From: Mesotaenium endlicherianum
Taxonomy: Eukaryota > Streptophyta > Zygnematophyceae > Zygnematales > Mesotaeniaceae
Assembly: GCA_009602735.1 (NCBI GenBank)
Contig: WELA01006610.1
Span: 45,342-94,588 of the forward strand
Length of the DNA stretch: 49,247 bases
Reading direction: 5' to 3'
Shown here: in pieces, positions 12,326 through 24,644 of the stretch
Layout of the letters: every line of letters starts with the position of its first letter
Position numbering within the stretch: the stretch's first letter is position 1
Program-made: the position numbers and the translations under genes
The notes under the pieces: generated by a model
The model's input: the letters and a program-made list of their open reading frames with translations, nothing else
What the model was told of the DNA's origin: nothing
Databases searched by the model: none

Positions 12326-12884
12326 GTCGTGCAGGCGGTTCCGTCATGCATCCAAGCTTGCTTATGCAAGCACTCCAACAGCAACATCTAATAACAGCGT
12401 TTGACGGAAGTGGGTAGGGATGTAGGCAGAGCGCATATCACCTTTATGGGCACGATGAGAATGCGAGGGGGGGCGGGGCCTCAGCGTCAGGCTGTGGTGG
12501 GGGGGCCATTTGAGTCAGGGAGGTCCAGGAAGAATCGGAAGCAGTAGGAGGGGCTGATCAAGGTCGACCTTTAGCCACCCCCTTCTGCCATGGCTGGCGC
12601 CTCTTCCCTTGTATAGCACGCACCGCATGATGGGGTAAGAGAGCAAGCCTCCTCCGGCACAGGCGCCCCTCCTCCACAACAACACCAGCGTCAGTCAAGA
12701 CCCACTCGTCAGATGAGACTTCAGAGCGAGCACCTTTGTGTCGTCTCACACGCGCACACACAGGTCAGTGCTCCACGATCCACAGTCCACACAGAAGAAC
12801 AAACAGCACAGGCAGATATAGAAGACATAGCGACAGCCGCTCTGTGAATTGTGTGGGGGATGGGAGATTGGTGGGGGGGGGGAG
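12326..12884. other. Gene-free spacer left of the tandem duplication
   Basis: This stretch is GC-rich with G runs and short unrecognised ORFs. I see no feature that I can support. Confidence 0.5.
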
Positions 12885-12906
12885 AAAGTGTGCGGGGTGC
12901 TGCCAC

Positions 12907-12920
12907 CTGCCACGTGGCAG
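12907..12920. promoter_or_regulatory. Perfect 14-bp G-box palindrome CTGCCACGTGGCAG (copy A)
   Basis: This exact palindrome is centred on CACGTG. It contains TGCCACGTGGCA, which matches the high-affinity G-box recognised by plant bZIP and bHLH factors. Whether it is bound here is inference, because no gene start is visible nearby. Confidence 0.5.
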
Positions 12921-13434
12921 CAGCCCCAGCCCTTAACACAGAGGCGTGGCTTGCCGGCCGGCTGCGAAGCCGACAGGCGGGCGACGCCCGCGCAAGGGCG
13001 GGTTTGGGTGCCACCTGCCCGTGCGCCACGTGCACGCACGCACGCCCCGAACAGGTGGCGCGACGGATGAGCTCTCGCTTAAATGCGTGGGTCCGGGACC
13101 TGCGGGAGGAGACATAGCGGCACCACGAGGAGCAGTCCCAGAAGGTCCCTCTGGTCGAACCTGCCCCTCAGACTAGCCTCCTCCCCGGCCGCGCATGACT
13201 AGCCCACCCGCCCCCAAGGGTGGGAACGGTGAGGAGCCCTCTCCTCCTCCTCCTGTCAGCTTGCTGCTGCTGCATTAGCCAACCATCACACCAACCACAA
13301 GGACCACCACCAGCACCACAACAACGAGAGAGAGATGGAGTTAGTATGTTATCTAATGCCCGTTCATGCCAGCAGAATGTTTTGAAAAAACAGACTCAGC
13401 CCTGAAAAGCGCAGCCCTGCCCTGAGCACTACTG

Positions 13435-14185
13435 CTCACAGGGCCCATCCAGCGCCAGCGTCTCGCCAGGCACAGAGCTCCTGCTGCTACTCCTGCGGCT
13501 GCTGCTGCTGCAGCCACTGCAACTGCAGGGGCAGCAGAGAAGCTCCTCCCAGCAGTAAACTTACTACCCCCTATTCACACTCACCCTACTGCTCCTGCAG
13601 CAGAGGCAGCAGAGACACTTGTCCCAACCCTGGCACTTCGTACCCCCTATTCACACTCACTCTGCTGCTCCTGCAACCGCTGCTGCTGCAGCAACAGCAG
13701 CAGCAGAGGCAGCAGCGAAACCGCCCCCCACCCTACACTTCATACCCCCTACTCACACTTGCTCTGCTGCTGCTCCTGCGGCTGCTGCTGCTGCAGCAAC
13801 GCCAGCAGCAGGGGCAGCAGAGAAACTCCCCCCCCACCCTAAAATTCATGACCCCCCATTCACACTCACCCTGCTACTCCTGCGGCTGCTGGAGCTGCAG
13901 CAACAGCAACCGATGAGGCAGCAGAGAAACTTCCCCCCCACCCTACAGCTCATGCCCTTCATTCTCGCTCACCCTGCTACGCCTGCAGCTGCCGGAGCTG
14001 CAGCAACAGCAACCGCAGAGGCAGCAGAGAAGCTTGCCCCAGACCCAACGCACGCAAACTATCCCAGCCACACTCACACCACGGCCCTGGGCAGAGGTCC
14101 TGCTGCTGCTCCTGCGGCTGCTGCTGCTGCAGCCACAGCACCCGCAGGGGCAGCAGAGGACCTGGCCCCCCACCCTACACTAACT
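13435..14185. repeat. CTG/CAG hairpin minisatellite array A (about 7 units)
   Basis: Units of roughly 70-130 bp repeat the order CCCCxATTCACACTCAC, CTGCTGCTCCTGCGGCTG, CTGCAGCAAC, CAGCAGxGGCAGCAGAGAA. Each unit holds a CTG-rich half followed by a CAG-rich half and can fold into a hairpin. The Ala/Thr/Pro-rich ORF at 13619-14284 changes translated register between units (Ala-rich, then Leu/Gln-rich, then Ala-rich), so I treat it as a repeat artefact. Confidence 0.8.
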
Positions 14186-14890
14186 GCAAACCCCCCCCCT
14201 AGCCTAGCTACAGGCACTCAGTCTGCACGAACGCAATGCAATGCCAAGATCACTCAACCTGCATCCATGCGAAAGAGGCCATAGATGCATCAGGAAGCAC
14301 ATTGCGGAGGGAAAGAGAGCAGCAGGGAGGGCGGGACGGCCGAGAGGGGCTACTTAGCTTTTGGATAGAAGGGGAGAGGGGGTGCACGGTCGCGCGTGGG
14401 CGCGTGTGCTGCCCAAATGCCTGCCTGCGTGCCGCGGCCGCCTCTGCTGCCGCCACGCACGCGCGCACACGTGCCTGCCCCACGCACACGCACTCCATGC
14501 CGCCGCGGTCGCCAAGGAGAGGGCAGTACATACAAAAGAATGGTCCTACATGTGGTCCTGCGCCTACCTACGTCTACGCCTGAGATTAGTTAAGTGCATG
14601 CACTGCTCCTGTCTACCTGCCTGCCTGCACTACCATATCTATAGAAGCTAGCACTAGCCTCTTCAGGCCTGCCAATCACACGCTGTCTCTACCCAATGTG
14701 CTATCGACGTCCTCCTTATGCATCTCCAGTCGCCGTCGTGCCCGCTGCTGCGTCGCCGCAGTCAATGCCGTTCCACCTGCATGCAGATAGAGAAAGAGAG
14801 GGGGGGGAGGGCGAGCCGCCAGAGGAGAGTCAGTCAGTCAGCCAGTCCCAATCAAAGCCGGGAAGTGCGCGTGCGAGTGGGCCGGCCAGC

Positions 14891-15210
14891 CTCCCCAGAG
14901 CTACTTCCCGACCAGCAGGGGGGGGGAGCCTGACGGGATCAAGGGCCTGGCCAGCTCTCAAGATGGAACACTTCCATGTGCTGCCGCCGCGTATCCCAGG
15001 GACCTGCATATGCACCTGTGCCCAGGCGCCCCTCCCCAACAGTGCCGTGGCCAGTTGCGATATGCTTCGACTAGGAATCCTGCGTCAGCATTCTAATGAC
15101 GTCGTACAAACACACACTGGCGAGTGCCCCGCACGGAAGAAACAAACACCAACAGCAGACAAAGCAAGACAAAATAACAGCCACACGGTTTGTGTGTGGG
15201 GGGGGAAAAG
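14891..15210. other. Spacer between duplication copies
   Basis: About 320 bp separate the tail of copy A from the core of copy B. Nothing recognisable is seen. Confidence 0.5.
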
Positions 15211-15232
15211 AAAGTGTGCGGGGTGCTGCCAC

Positions 15233-15246
15233 CTGCCACGTGGCAG
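15233..15246. promoter_or_regulatory. Perfect 14-bp G-box palindrome CTGCCACGTGGCAG (copy B)
   Basis: This is identical in sequence and relative position to the palindrome in copy A, inside the most conserved part of the duplicated core. Confidence 0.5.
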
Positions 15247-15784
15247 CAGCCCCAGCCCTTAACACAGAGGCGTGACACGCCGGCCGGCTGCGAAGCCGAC
15301 AGGCGGGCGACGCCCGCGCAAGGGCGGGTTTGGGTGCCACCTGCCCGTGCGCCACGTGCACGCACGCACGCCTCGAACAGGTGGCGCGACGGATGAGCTC
15401 TCGCTTAAATGCGCGGGTCCGGGACCTGCGGGAGGAGACATAGCGGCACCACGAGGAGCAGTCCCAGAAGGTCCCTCTGGTCGAACCTGCCCCTCAGACT
15501 AGCCTCCTCCCCGGCCGCGCATGACTAGCCCACCCGCCCCCAAGAGTGGGAACGGTGAGGAGCCCTCCCTACTTCTCCTCCTCCTGCCAGCCATAGCCCT
15601 GCTGCTGCTGCACCACCCCACACCAGCACCAGCACCAACCACAAAGACCACCACCACCACAACAGCAACAACGACAAGGGAATGATGACGTAAGTACCGC
15701 ATCTATCATCCCAGCATTCCAGCAAAGTGCTCGACAGCACAGGCCCAGCCCTACTAGGCACTGCCTTGCCCTGGGCAAAGGCGC

Positions 15785-16835
15785 CTGGCCAGGGTGGGGC
15801 TCCTGCTGCTGCTCCTCCGGGTGCTGCTGCTGCAGCAACCGCATCCGCAGGGGCAGCAGGGAAACCGTCACAACCCTAAGAACCTCAAGCCTCTATTCAC
15901 ACTCAACAGCAGCAGCCGAGGCAGCAGAGAAACTCTCCCCCACCTAAAATTTTCACACCCCTACTCACACTCGCCCTGCTGCTCCTGCGGCTGCTGCTGC
16001 AGCAGCAACGCCAGCAGCAGGGGCAGCAGTGAAATCCGTCACAACCCTGAGAACCTCATACCCCCCGTTCACACTCAAACTACTGCCCTTGCGGCTGCCG
16101 CAGCTGCAGCAACGCCAGCAGCAGAGGCAGCAGAGAATCATACCCCCTATTCACACTCAGTCTGCTGCTCCAGCGGCTGCCGCTGCTGCAGCAACGACAG
16201 CAGCAAGAGAAGCAGAGTAAGCCATTCAAATCCTGACACTTATGCCCCCCATTAACACTCTCTCTGCTGCTCGTGCGGGTGCTGCTGCAGCAACTGCAGC
16301 ATCAGAGGAAGCAAAAATTTTCCCCCCATTCTAAATCTCAAACCCCATATTTTCACACGCTCTGCTGCTCCTGCGGCTGCTGCTGATGCTGCAGCACCAC
16401 CAGCAGCAAGGGCAGCAGAGAATCTCGCCCCCACCCCAAACTTCAAACCTCAAAGCCGCTGGCACAAAGCTCCTGCTGCTGTTCCTGCCGCTGCTGCTGC
16501 CGCAGCTACAGCACTCGCAGTGGCAACAGAGGAACTCGTCCCAACCCTAAAAAACGTCATAGCCAGTATCCATACTATCTCAAGTGCTCCTGCTGTTACT
16601 GCAGCAGCAGCAGCACCCCACCCCTAAAATGCCCTACCCCCATACCTGCTCACACTCGCCCCTGCTGCTCCTGCAGCTGCTGCTGCTGCAGCAACGGCAG
16701 CAGCAGTGGCAGCAGAGAGACTTCCCCCCACCCCAAAATTCACACTCTCCGTCCAGACTCACTCTGCTGCTCCTGCGGGTGCTGCTGCTGCAGCCACAGC
16801 ATCCTCAGGGGCAGCAGGGAGCCCCGCCCCACGCC
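15785..16835. repeat. CTG/CAG hairpin minisatellite array B (about 10-11 units)
   Basis: This array has the same unit plan as array A (CACTCAC spacer, CTGCTGCTCCTGCGGCTG, CTGCAGCAAC, GGCAGCAGAGAA) but more units, so the copies differ in repeat number. Reading frames shift between units. Confidence 0.8.
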
Positions 16836-17520
16836 CTACCCTACCTCCGAACCCCCCCTAGCCTAGCCACACTCGCCCAGTCTGCACCACCCCCATGCAA
16901 CATCAGAAGCACGCAGCCAGGGAGGGTCATGCATGAATCTGGAGCACAACGCCCAGGGAGGGGGAGGCAGGAAGGGCTGGAAGAAAGTACTTAGCTTTTT
17001 AGGGACGGGGGAAGGGGTGCGTGGCCGTGTGTGTGCGCGTGTGCTGCCCACCTACGTGCCGCTGCCGCCCCTGCTGCCACACGCGCGTGCACATGCACAC
17101 TCCATGCCACCGCAAATATATTCATATGCTGCTACATAAGGGTCTCTTGCTTATCTACGACTATGCCTAATAATACCTTAAGTGCATGCACTGCCTACCT
17201 GCCTGTCTACGCTACCTTAATAGTAAAACCTACTACTAGCTTTCCTACGCCCTGCCTATTGTACGCTATCTCTACTTTGCAGAGCTAATTAAGTCATCGA
17301 AATCATCTATGGTCGTCGTTGTGCCCGCTTCGTTGCCGTGGTTGATGTTGTTCCACCTGCACGCAGAGAGAGAAACTTCCCAATAGTGTGTCAGTCAACG
17401 AGTCCCGAGGGAATCAAGAAAGCAAGCCTGCTTCAGCCCCTGTGTGGCCGGCTGGAGCGCAGTCGACGTCGCCCGCGAGAATGCCTGCGGCCTGGATGGA
17501 TGAAAGGTACCGCCAAACTG

Positions 17521-17531
17521 GGGGGGGGGGN

Positions 17532-17611
<80 letters not shown>
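17521..17611 (+). repeat. 91-nt poly-G tract containing one N (17531)
   Basis: This is an uninterrupted guanine run apart from one N. Poly-Gly and poly-Pro ORFs through it are meaningless. It could be a real G-quadruplex-forming tract or an assembly edge; the N suggests a hidden gap. Confidence 0.85.
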
Positions 17612-17613
<2 letters not shown>

Positions 17614-18839
17614 AGAAGGTCTGGCTGGAGCTGCGAGCGCGCGCGCGCACACGCGTGTGCTGCTGCTGCGGCTGCTGGTGATGCCGTGTGGGGGTTCGTC
17701 GCGTCTCGCAAGACGCAAACACCCCCTCACACTGAAGCGCCAGCTGGCTGCACCTCAGACGCATGACATTCATCATAAGGGGGGATCGGGCGGTAAAGAT
17801 TTTGGTTAAAAGCAGCAGAGATCATGTTCCTGGCGCTCTGAGGACAACAGTTTCATGGTCTAAAAATTTGCGTGGCATGTAGGACATTCTTTAACTGGCG
17901 GCAGCAAAACCAATTTGCGCAGAATAAGCAGAGACGCCAAAAAAGAAGCAGTCTATGTTCAACCTGTCTGGAAAAGGCAGCCAGAGAGTGTTTCAAAAAT
18001 AAGGTTAGCCAGAGCGAAGTAGGACAGTTAATGACGCAAAATAACCCCACATGCATGTGAGACAGTCTCTTGTCAGCGAAGTTGGAACCAGCGCGAGCCA
18101 CTTGTCACCTGCTTGCTCGCAAGCACACAGAAACGGCACATGGCATGCGAACGAAGCAGTATCAGAGCACGCTATGTGTCACCCACTTGCTCGCAAGCAA
18201 AATGCAAGTGCCACCTGGCAGGCAGCAATAGCAAAGAGCAAGGGCAGCCACGACGCGACGCGTGCCGACAACAGCCTGATGCTGGGAGGGAGGGACCTGC
18301 GGCACCCGCGAGTGCCAATGGGATGTCTCTCATCCATCCGGGGACCCACCCTGCCCTTCCTGCATGGGCACAGACGCATACACCCCGCGCGCAACCTGAC
18401 CAGTCATAGCAGCGGCGGTTGTGGTGGACATGGTATAGTAGGAGTAGCTAATAGCAGTGGTAGCAGCAGTTGTGGGAGTATAGCAGTAGTGCTAGTCAAA
18501 GTTGTAGAATATGTAGGTGTAGTGTAAGTAGTAGTAGCGGAGAAAGAGAGCAGCTGTGTTGAGGGTGGGTAGGTGGGTGGGTTTGAGGGTGAGGGTGAGG
18601 AACAAGGGGTTCCTTCCTTCCACTCCCCAGGCCAGGCATGCGTGATGCAAACAGATGTGCAGTTTTTCTCTCTCTCTCTCTTCACTAGGATATGCGGCAG
18701 TCACAGCAGCACGCTTCACAGTTAGAAGACCCTCTGGTGCGTCGACAAGTGTGTCCCTCGTGCAAGAACCCATGCAGCTTCAACTCCACTCCAAAATGTC
18801 ACTCATCCCCCACACTCACTCCTCCCCTGAAAGTCCTAC
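17612..18839. other. Gene-free region
   Basis: No recognisable gene was found. It contains two nearby copies of CACTTGCTCGCAAGCA-like sequence (about 18100-18125 and 18180-18200), a GTAGTAG/AGCAGTAG-rich stretch near 18410-18540 and a short TCTC run near 18665. Confidence 0.5.
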
Positions 18840-19360
18840 ACTCCTCTCTTCTCTCACCACCATCGCCACCACCCCCCGGCTCTCCTCCTCCTTCTCTTCC
18901 TCCTCTTCCTCCTCCACCCCTCTCATAGTCAGCGTTCCTCTGACTTGCCCTCGACCTCCTCCTCCTCGCCTGCCCCCCCTGCCCCCTCCCATCTCCTCCC
19001 CCTTCTTCTCCCCCGCGTTTCTCCTACCTTCCTCCCTCCTCTCTCTCCTCCGCCTACTGCCCGTCCCTCTCCTCTTCCCCTCTTCCCTCCTTCTCCTGCT
19101 CGTACCTTCCCCTCCTCCTCCTCCTCCCTGTCCTCCTCCATCTCCCGCTCCTCCCTCCTCCTCCTCCTCCTCCTCCCCTTCCTGCTCCTCCCTTCCCCAC
19201 TACCTCCTCCTTCCCCCCCTCCTCCTCCTCCTCCTCCTTCTCCCGCTCCTCCCTTCCCCTCCTCNCCCTTCCTCCTCCTCCTCCTGCTCCTCCTCCTCCT
19301 TCTCTTCCTTCCTCCTAGAGGCGTCTCCTCCTTCTCCCTTCCTCCACCTCCTCCTCCATA
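18840..19360 (+). repeat. Polypyrimidine (TCC/CCT)n tract
   Basis: About 500 bp of almost pure C/T with CTCCTCCTC units and a single N at 19265. The matching polypurine tract on the plus strand begins at about 49090 and runs off the window end. Confidence 0.85.
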
Positions 19361-19614
19361 AAAAATCTTACCTGAGTAATCTGTACCCCATGAGCACATA
19401 TTCTACTTACTATACCTCTTACGATGATATATAATATCATATGTATGTCCAGAACCTGGTGTTCCATACTTGCTTCCATAAGTGATTCCATCTGCGATAC
19501 CCCAACGGCACATAGACTAATAATAAATCCAGTACCATGAGGGCCAACGGCAAATACCACAATATGTCCAAACCAATAAATTGTGCCTCATCGACACGCA
19601 TTATCCAAAATGCA

Positions 19615-19690
19615 AGACCAGTCATAAGTATAACCATAACCATGACCGTGAATATTCTTAACCATAAATAACCATAACCAGATATAGATA
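19615..19690. repeat. Degenerate TAACCA/ATAACC hexamer minisatellite
   Basis: Repeats of ATAACC with variants (ATAACCATGACC, TTAACCATAAATAACC). The inverted counterpart at about 48855-48975 reads TTATGG/TTACGG. It is telomere-like in size but not a known plant or algal telomere unit. Confidence 0.65.
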
Positions 19691-20539
19691 CATATCACAC
19701 TATGAAAGCCAAAAAATCATAATGATGTCCAAGCCGTGTCCCACCTGCCCCCAGCCTGCCACCCAGACCATGCGCGCGCCCCCCATCAGCACTTTCATTA
19801 AAGGGCGAGGCGCTCGGTAGAAAGACAAAGGGCCGGTGCAGCTGGTGGAGGGGCAGGGTACGTACCAGAGGGAGGGAGAGAGGCTGAGCAATGATGCAAC
19901 AGAATGCGGCTGGCTACCCTACCTGGCACGCATGCATACGTGCAAAATACCGCACATATGAAAGCTGCAGAGTGTTGTTGAGACACCTGTCCCCCCCACA
20001 CCCATTGCCGTGATTCCCGGCCCAATGAGCATGCACACACCGCACAGGTCAACTTGGCTGCAAACTTGCAGTGGGTGCAGAAGACAGAAGTAGAAACAAC
20101 AGGGAGGGGCCTGGACGAAGATCGTGCTCCACTCATGCCACGCTCCCAGCAGCAGCAGCAGCAGCGACACGCGTGTTTTTTCTCTCTGTGTGCCAGCTGG
20201 CCCGGTCCTGCTCCCGCCCCCCCACAGTCCCCCGCGTCAACAAGTCAGAAATGAGGGAGCCGCCACATGTCGCCGTGCCGTTCTCCAGCATGGCCCGCTC
20301 GCATCAGCCCGGTTCGGCTCGCTCGCTCGCCTGATACCGCCAGCACCGCACTGCACCCTCAGCCGCGTGCGTGCCCGCCCTCCACTCCGCGCTCCAGGCC
20401 ATCCATCCCCAGTCCTGCTGCCTGCTGCCTGCCTGCCACAACCCCGACGAGCAAATGGGTGAGGGGTGGGGCGATAAGCAAGCCTGCACACATGCATGCG
20501 GGAGCAGCAGAGGGAGGATCATGCAAACGGAGGCTTTTC

Positions 20540-22560
20540 TTCCCGGCCCCCCAGTACTGATGGGCATGAGACACCATCTTTCTCACACATGTCCTGCAGA
20601 GGTTGGCTGACTGGCACGAAGCGTCAGAGGAAGAGCACGGGAGGCAGCGGCAGGCCATGCAAGCAAGGAGCCAAGGGGGGGAATGGCGGGGGGGGGCTGG
20701 GGAGAAGGAGCTGCAAGCCCTCACCATGCAAAGGGCGGGGCGGGGCGGGTCCATGTGTCAATGACACGCTCCAAGGGGGGAGTGGGCGAAGCTGCCACAA
20801 TCTCTCCACACAACGCACCAGCTACCATGCGCGCGCGCGTATGAGGCCCCCTCCAGCCGCGCAAGCCAGTTGCAGATGTTTCCCAGAAGAGATGCATGCC
20901 CCCCACCCCCACCAAACAGAAACAGTCCAAATATGAAATTAGCAACTGCGTCCATGCAGGTCCTGCACGGTCAAAGTGTCCTTGCAGCGTTGTTTCTTTC
21001 CTGGATTTCATACACGCACGCACATACACACGCGATTGCGGGCACACACACACTCACACGCGCGCGCGCGCGCACACGCGAACGCACAAGCACACATACG
21101 CACACATACATCCGAAGGGTTGTGAATGCTGACATGTGCTGGCCAGGCACACGCCCCGCACACGTTCCCACAATCACTCCATTATGAAAAAGTACCATGA
21201 GGTGTGCCCCCCCCCTTCCCCCCCCCCCGGTGTGGAGAGTAAGAGCAGGAGTCAGACCGCCAACGAGTGCAACAGTCGCACAGTGAGAGAGAGAGGGAGG
21301 ATGAGAAGAGGGACCAGACTGGGAGGCCCATGCGCCCGGAGACCAAAAACTGACCGACCCACTGACTGCCCACTTAATGACCGACTGACTGACTCGTTGA
21401 CTCACTGACTGGCTGGCTGACTGATTGACTAACTGACGGAATGGCTTACTGACTGACAGGCTGCATGACTGGTTGGCTGACTGAGTGGCTGGCTGACTGA
21501 TCAACTGACAGGTGCAGGTAGAAGAGAGGGACAGGTGGCGCGGCGGACTCGTTGGTGCTATATACTCCTCTCCCTTGTTCATCCCGGGGGTTTTGGGGGG
21601 GGCCTCTCACGGCACGATCAGGACTACTACACAGCCCCAGGCGACAATACGCTACATAAAGCACCCACACACACATACACCACACACGCACACACAAGCC
21701 CGCACACGCACATGCACACGTACACGCACTCCCACACACGCAAGCACACACAAATACACATGCGTGCGTACGCACACAAGCACACACACACATGCAGGCA
21801 CAGAAACAAACACGCAAACGCAAGCACGTACATGCATGCGCTCACACACTTACACACAGACACACACACACAAACGCATGCGCGCGCGCCTAGACACACA
21901 CACACACACACACACTTACACACACACTTACAAACACCCATACACACACACACTCTTGCACACACATACACACACACAAATTCAAACACACACATGCACG
22001 CAAGTACGAGCCTGTGTAATTGCGTGATGGGTCTGGTATCACGGAATAAGCAGGGGAGGTGCCTCATCTTCTCTTAGTTGTGCCTGCAGAGGCAAAGGTG
22101 CACACACGGTGGCGGCTGCGACAGCTAACTCTCTCCGTCCCTATCCTCTGGAGAGACTTAATAACCTGCATTCGACCCCACCCCACCGCATCCCACCGCA
22201 CCCCAGAAAAGACACTCACCGCACGGTCAGTCCTCTCCTCTGCTCTGCTTCAAGGGCTGGTATGCGAAGGGAGCTCAGTGCAGGTAAGCATGGGCTGAGC
22301 ATTAGAACTAAAAACATCGCCCCCCTCGCAGACTGATTGAGGCTGACTGGCACACTGATAGACAGGCGCAACGAGCAGCACCTCACACATCTGTGACAAC
22401 TGGCAGCTTCTAGTAACTCAGCAGGGATGCAAGCTTCGAGAGATGAGTGACGTGCATTTCACACGTGACGACAGGTGGCGCCTGCTGCTGGCGTTTCTGC
22501 TGCTGTCGTCGCTGCCACTCATCCTCCTCCTTGTTGTTCCTTAGATGGACAAGACGAGCG
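20540..22560. repeat. Direct duplication inside left arm, copy 1
   Basis: It begins near GGGCATGAGACACCA and contains CTGCAAGCCCTCACCATGCA (20711-20730), CA repeats, a GACTGACTGG microsatellite (about 21350-21510) and the GTGACGACAGGTGGCGCCTG block. Copy 2 lies about 3 kb downstream. Confidence 0.75.
21005..22010. repeat. CA/CG microsatellites and GACT tetramer array
   Basis: CA-rich runs occur at about 21005-21110 and 21660-22000, and GACTGACTGGCTG units at about 21350-21510. Long Cys/Val- and His/Thr-rich ORFs over these runs are not genes. A further CA run lies at about 22720-22890. Confidence 0.8.
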
Positions 22561-23544
22561 CTTGCCCACCCCCGCCCACCCGCTCCCACCACCACACATG
22601 AAAGACGACAAGAATATAGATTGGCAGGCAGACATCAGTAATGATGGCAGGTAACGAGCGGTGCACCAATGCAGCAATCGTCACTCAACACAAACAGGCA
22701 GGTGAGCACATAGCGCTTGGCGCGCGCACGCACACACACGCACACACGCACACACGCACACACGCACACACGCATACACGCACACATGCACACACGCACA
22801 CACGCACACACGCACACACGCACACACGCACATGCGCACACACACTCACGCACACAAGAGAAGACACACAAACACACACACACACACACACAAAAACCAA
22901 CAAACGTAACGATCACAAACGACGGGGCAGTCAGCCTTCGACTGCCAGCCAGTACTGCCAAACGGACTCCACCGACGACATGCGACGCGGCGGGCGTGCG
23001 CAGCGCACGCGTGTGCTGGCCAGGCACGCACACGGCCGCGCACGCTCGCATCACCGCCCTTGCGTTGAGGAAGATGCTCCACAGACAGACGGAACGGGAC
23101 TAGACGTGGGTCGTTACAGGGATGTTATTGAGCAGGCGCGCTAGCTACTGGATACCTAACATTCAAAAAAAAGAAAGATGCATAACCACTATGGGCATGG
23201 GCATGGGGCATTGGGCATGGGCATAGCGTACGTATAAGTGGAGAGGGGCGGGGAAGGAGAGGGCGGAGGGGGGAAAGGGTATGCATACAAACCTGGCAAT
23301 TCCCCGACAGCACAGCGCAAAGTCTTGGCCCCCCCTCCCGGGGGACCACACGGGCTGAGGCGAGGCGCAACTCCCACCCTTGCGCGACACCTGGCAGCAC
23401 CCGTGGCACGGTTGCCAACAAGTCTTCCCCATGAGGAGCGCTTGGAAGTCTGGCAACATCGCAGCATGCATGATGCAGGGATGATGGATTTCGACATGCG
23501 CACTCATGACTGAGACTCAACTGTGGTCTGCTTCTTCGGGCGGT

Positions 23545-24570
23545 GCCTCCCCCTTCCCCCAGGACCAATGGGCATGAGACACCAATCTGCTCACACACCC
23601 CGCGCAGAGACTGGCTGGCAGGCACGGAGCGCCAGAGGGAGAGCTCTAGGGATGTGGAATCAGAAGTGCGCCTACACAATATGCAGGGGAGAGAGGGGCA
23701 GAACAAGGGCAGGGCAGCTACAGCAGGCAGAAGAGGGGGAGCACGGAAGGCAGCAGCTGTGCAAGCAAGGGGCCAAAGGGGGGGGTGGGGGGGGGGAGGG
23801 AGGAGCCTGGGAAGAAGGAGCTGCAAGCCCTCACCATGCAGAGGGCGGGGCGGGGCCGGTCCATGTGTCAATGACACGCTCCGAGGGGGGAGTAAGTGGA
23901 GCTGCCACTCTCTCCAAGTAACGTCGCACCAGCTACCGTGTGCGCGCGCATATGAGGCCCCCTCTAGCCGCGCAAGCCAGTTGCAGATGTTCCCCAGGAG
24001 AGATGCATGCCCCCCCCCCCCACCAAACAGAAACAGTCCACATGGAGTCAGCAACTGCGTGCATCAGGTCCTGCATGGTCAGTGTGTCCTTGCATTGTCA
24101 CTCCTTTCCTGGACTCATTCACGCTCACACATACGCACACAAGAACACACAAGCACACTCCACACCAACACAGACACACAATCTCACACACACATACAAA
24201 GGGTTGACTGACTGACGGAATGTCTATCTGACTCACAGGCTGCGTGACTGATCGGGTGACTGACTGGCTGGCTGACTGGCCGACTGACTGACTGACTGGC
24301 GGACTGACCAAATGACAGATTCAGACAGTCTGGCTGACACACTGACAGACAGCCTAGACTGACTGGCTGGCTGAACTGGTGCAGGTAGAAGAGAGGGGCA
24401 GGTGGCGCGACAGACTTGTTGGTGCTGAGATCTCCTCACGCTTGTTCACCACTTGGGGGGGGGGGGACTCTCATGGCAATTAAGACTGTTATACAGCCTC
24501 CAGCAACAACATATTACATAAAGCACACAGACACACACAAACACGCCTGCGCACACACACGCATGCTCAA

Positions 24571-24644
<74 letters not shown>

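Larger units (their letters stand above)
12885..14890. repeat. Tandem segmental duplication, copy A
   Basis: Copy A has three parts in the same order as copy B: a GC-rich core (12885-13210), a CTG/CAG minisatellite array (about 13435-14185), and a tail at about 14340-14890 (TACTTAGCTTTT, GTGTGCTGCCCA, GTTCCACCTGCA). The core aligns with copy B at a constant offset of 2326 bp, with only a few substitutions and no indels. No open frame is preserved in a way that suggests a protein. Confidence 0.85.
15211..17458. repeat. Tandem segmental duplication, copy B
   Basis: Copy B is the second, direct copy: core 15211-15536, array about 15785-16835, tail about 16970-17458. It shares TACTTAGCTTTT, GTGTGCTGCCCA and GTTCCACCTGCA with copy A. 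The core is nearly identical to copy A, whereas the array is longer and the tail more diverged. Confidence 0.85.

Noticed and set aside
12885..13210. Duplicated core considered as a pol III gene because of GGTTCGA on the minus strand
   Set aside because: The B box is incomplete and no A box lies at suitable spacing.
13619..14284. 221-codon Ala/Thr/Pro-rich ORF
   Set aside because: It is the reading of the CTG/CAG minisatellite; the translated register changes between units.
13435..16835. Regular repeat arrays considered as CRISPR
   Set aside because: Units are not short identical repeats with unique spacers, the genome is eukaryotic and no cas genes are present.
17338..17776. ORFs with poly-Gly or poly-Pro through the G run
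   Set aside because: Homopolymer with an N; no recognisable sequence on either side.
18655..19434. 259-codon Ser/Pro/Leu-rich ORF
   Set aside because: Pure translation of the polypyrimidine tract, containing an N.
21446..22067. Cys/Val-rich and His/Thr-rich ORFs
   Set aside because: Translations of CA/GT microsatellites.
23125..24054. 309-codon minus-strand ORF
   Set aside because: It spans duplicated GC-rich repeat blocks. The matching copy and the inverted copy do not keep the same frame, and no motif is recognised.
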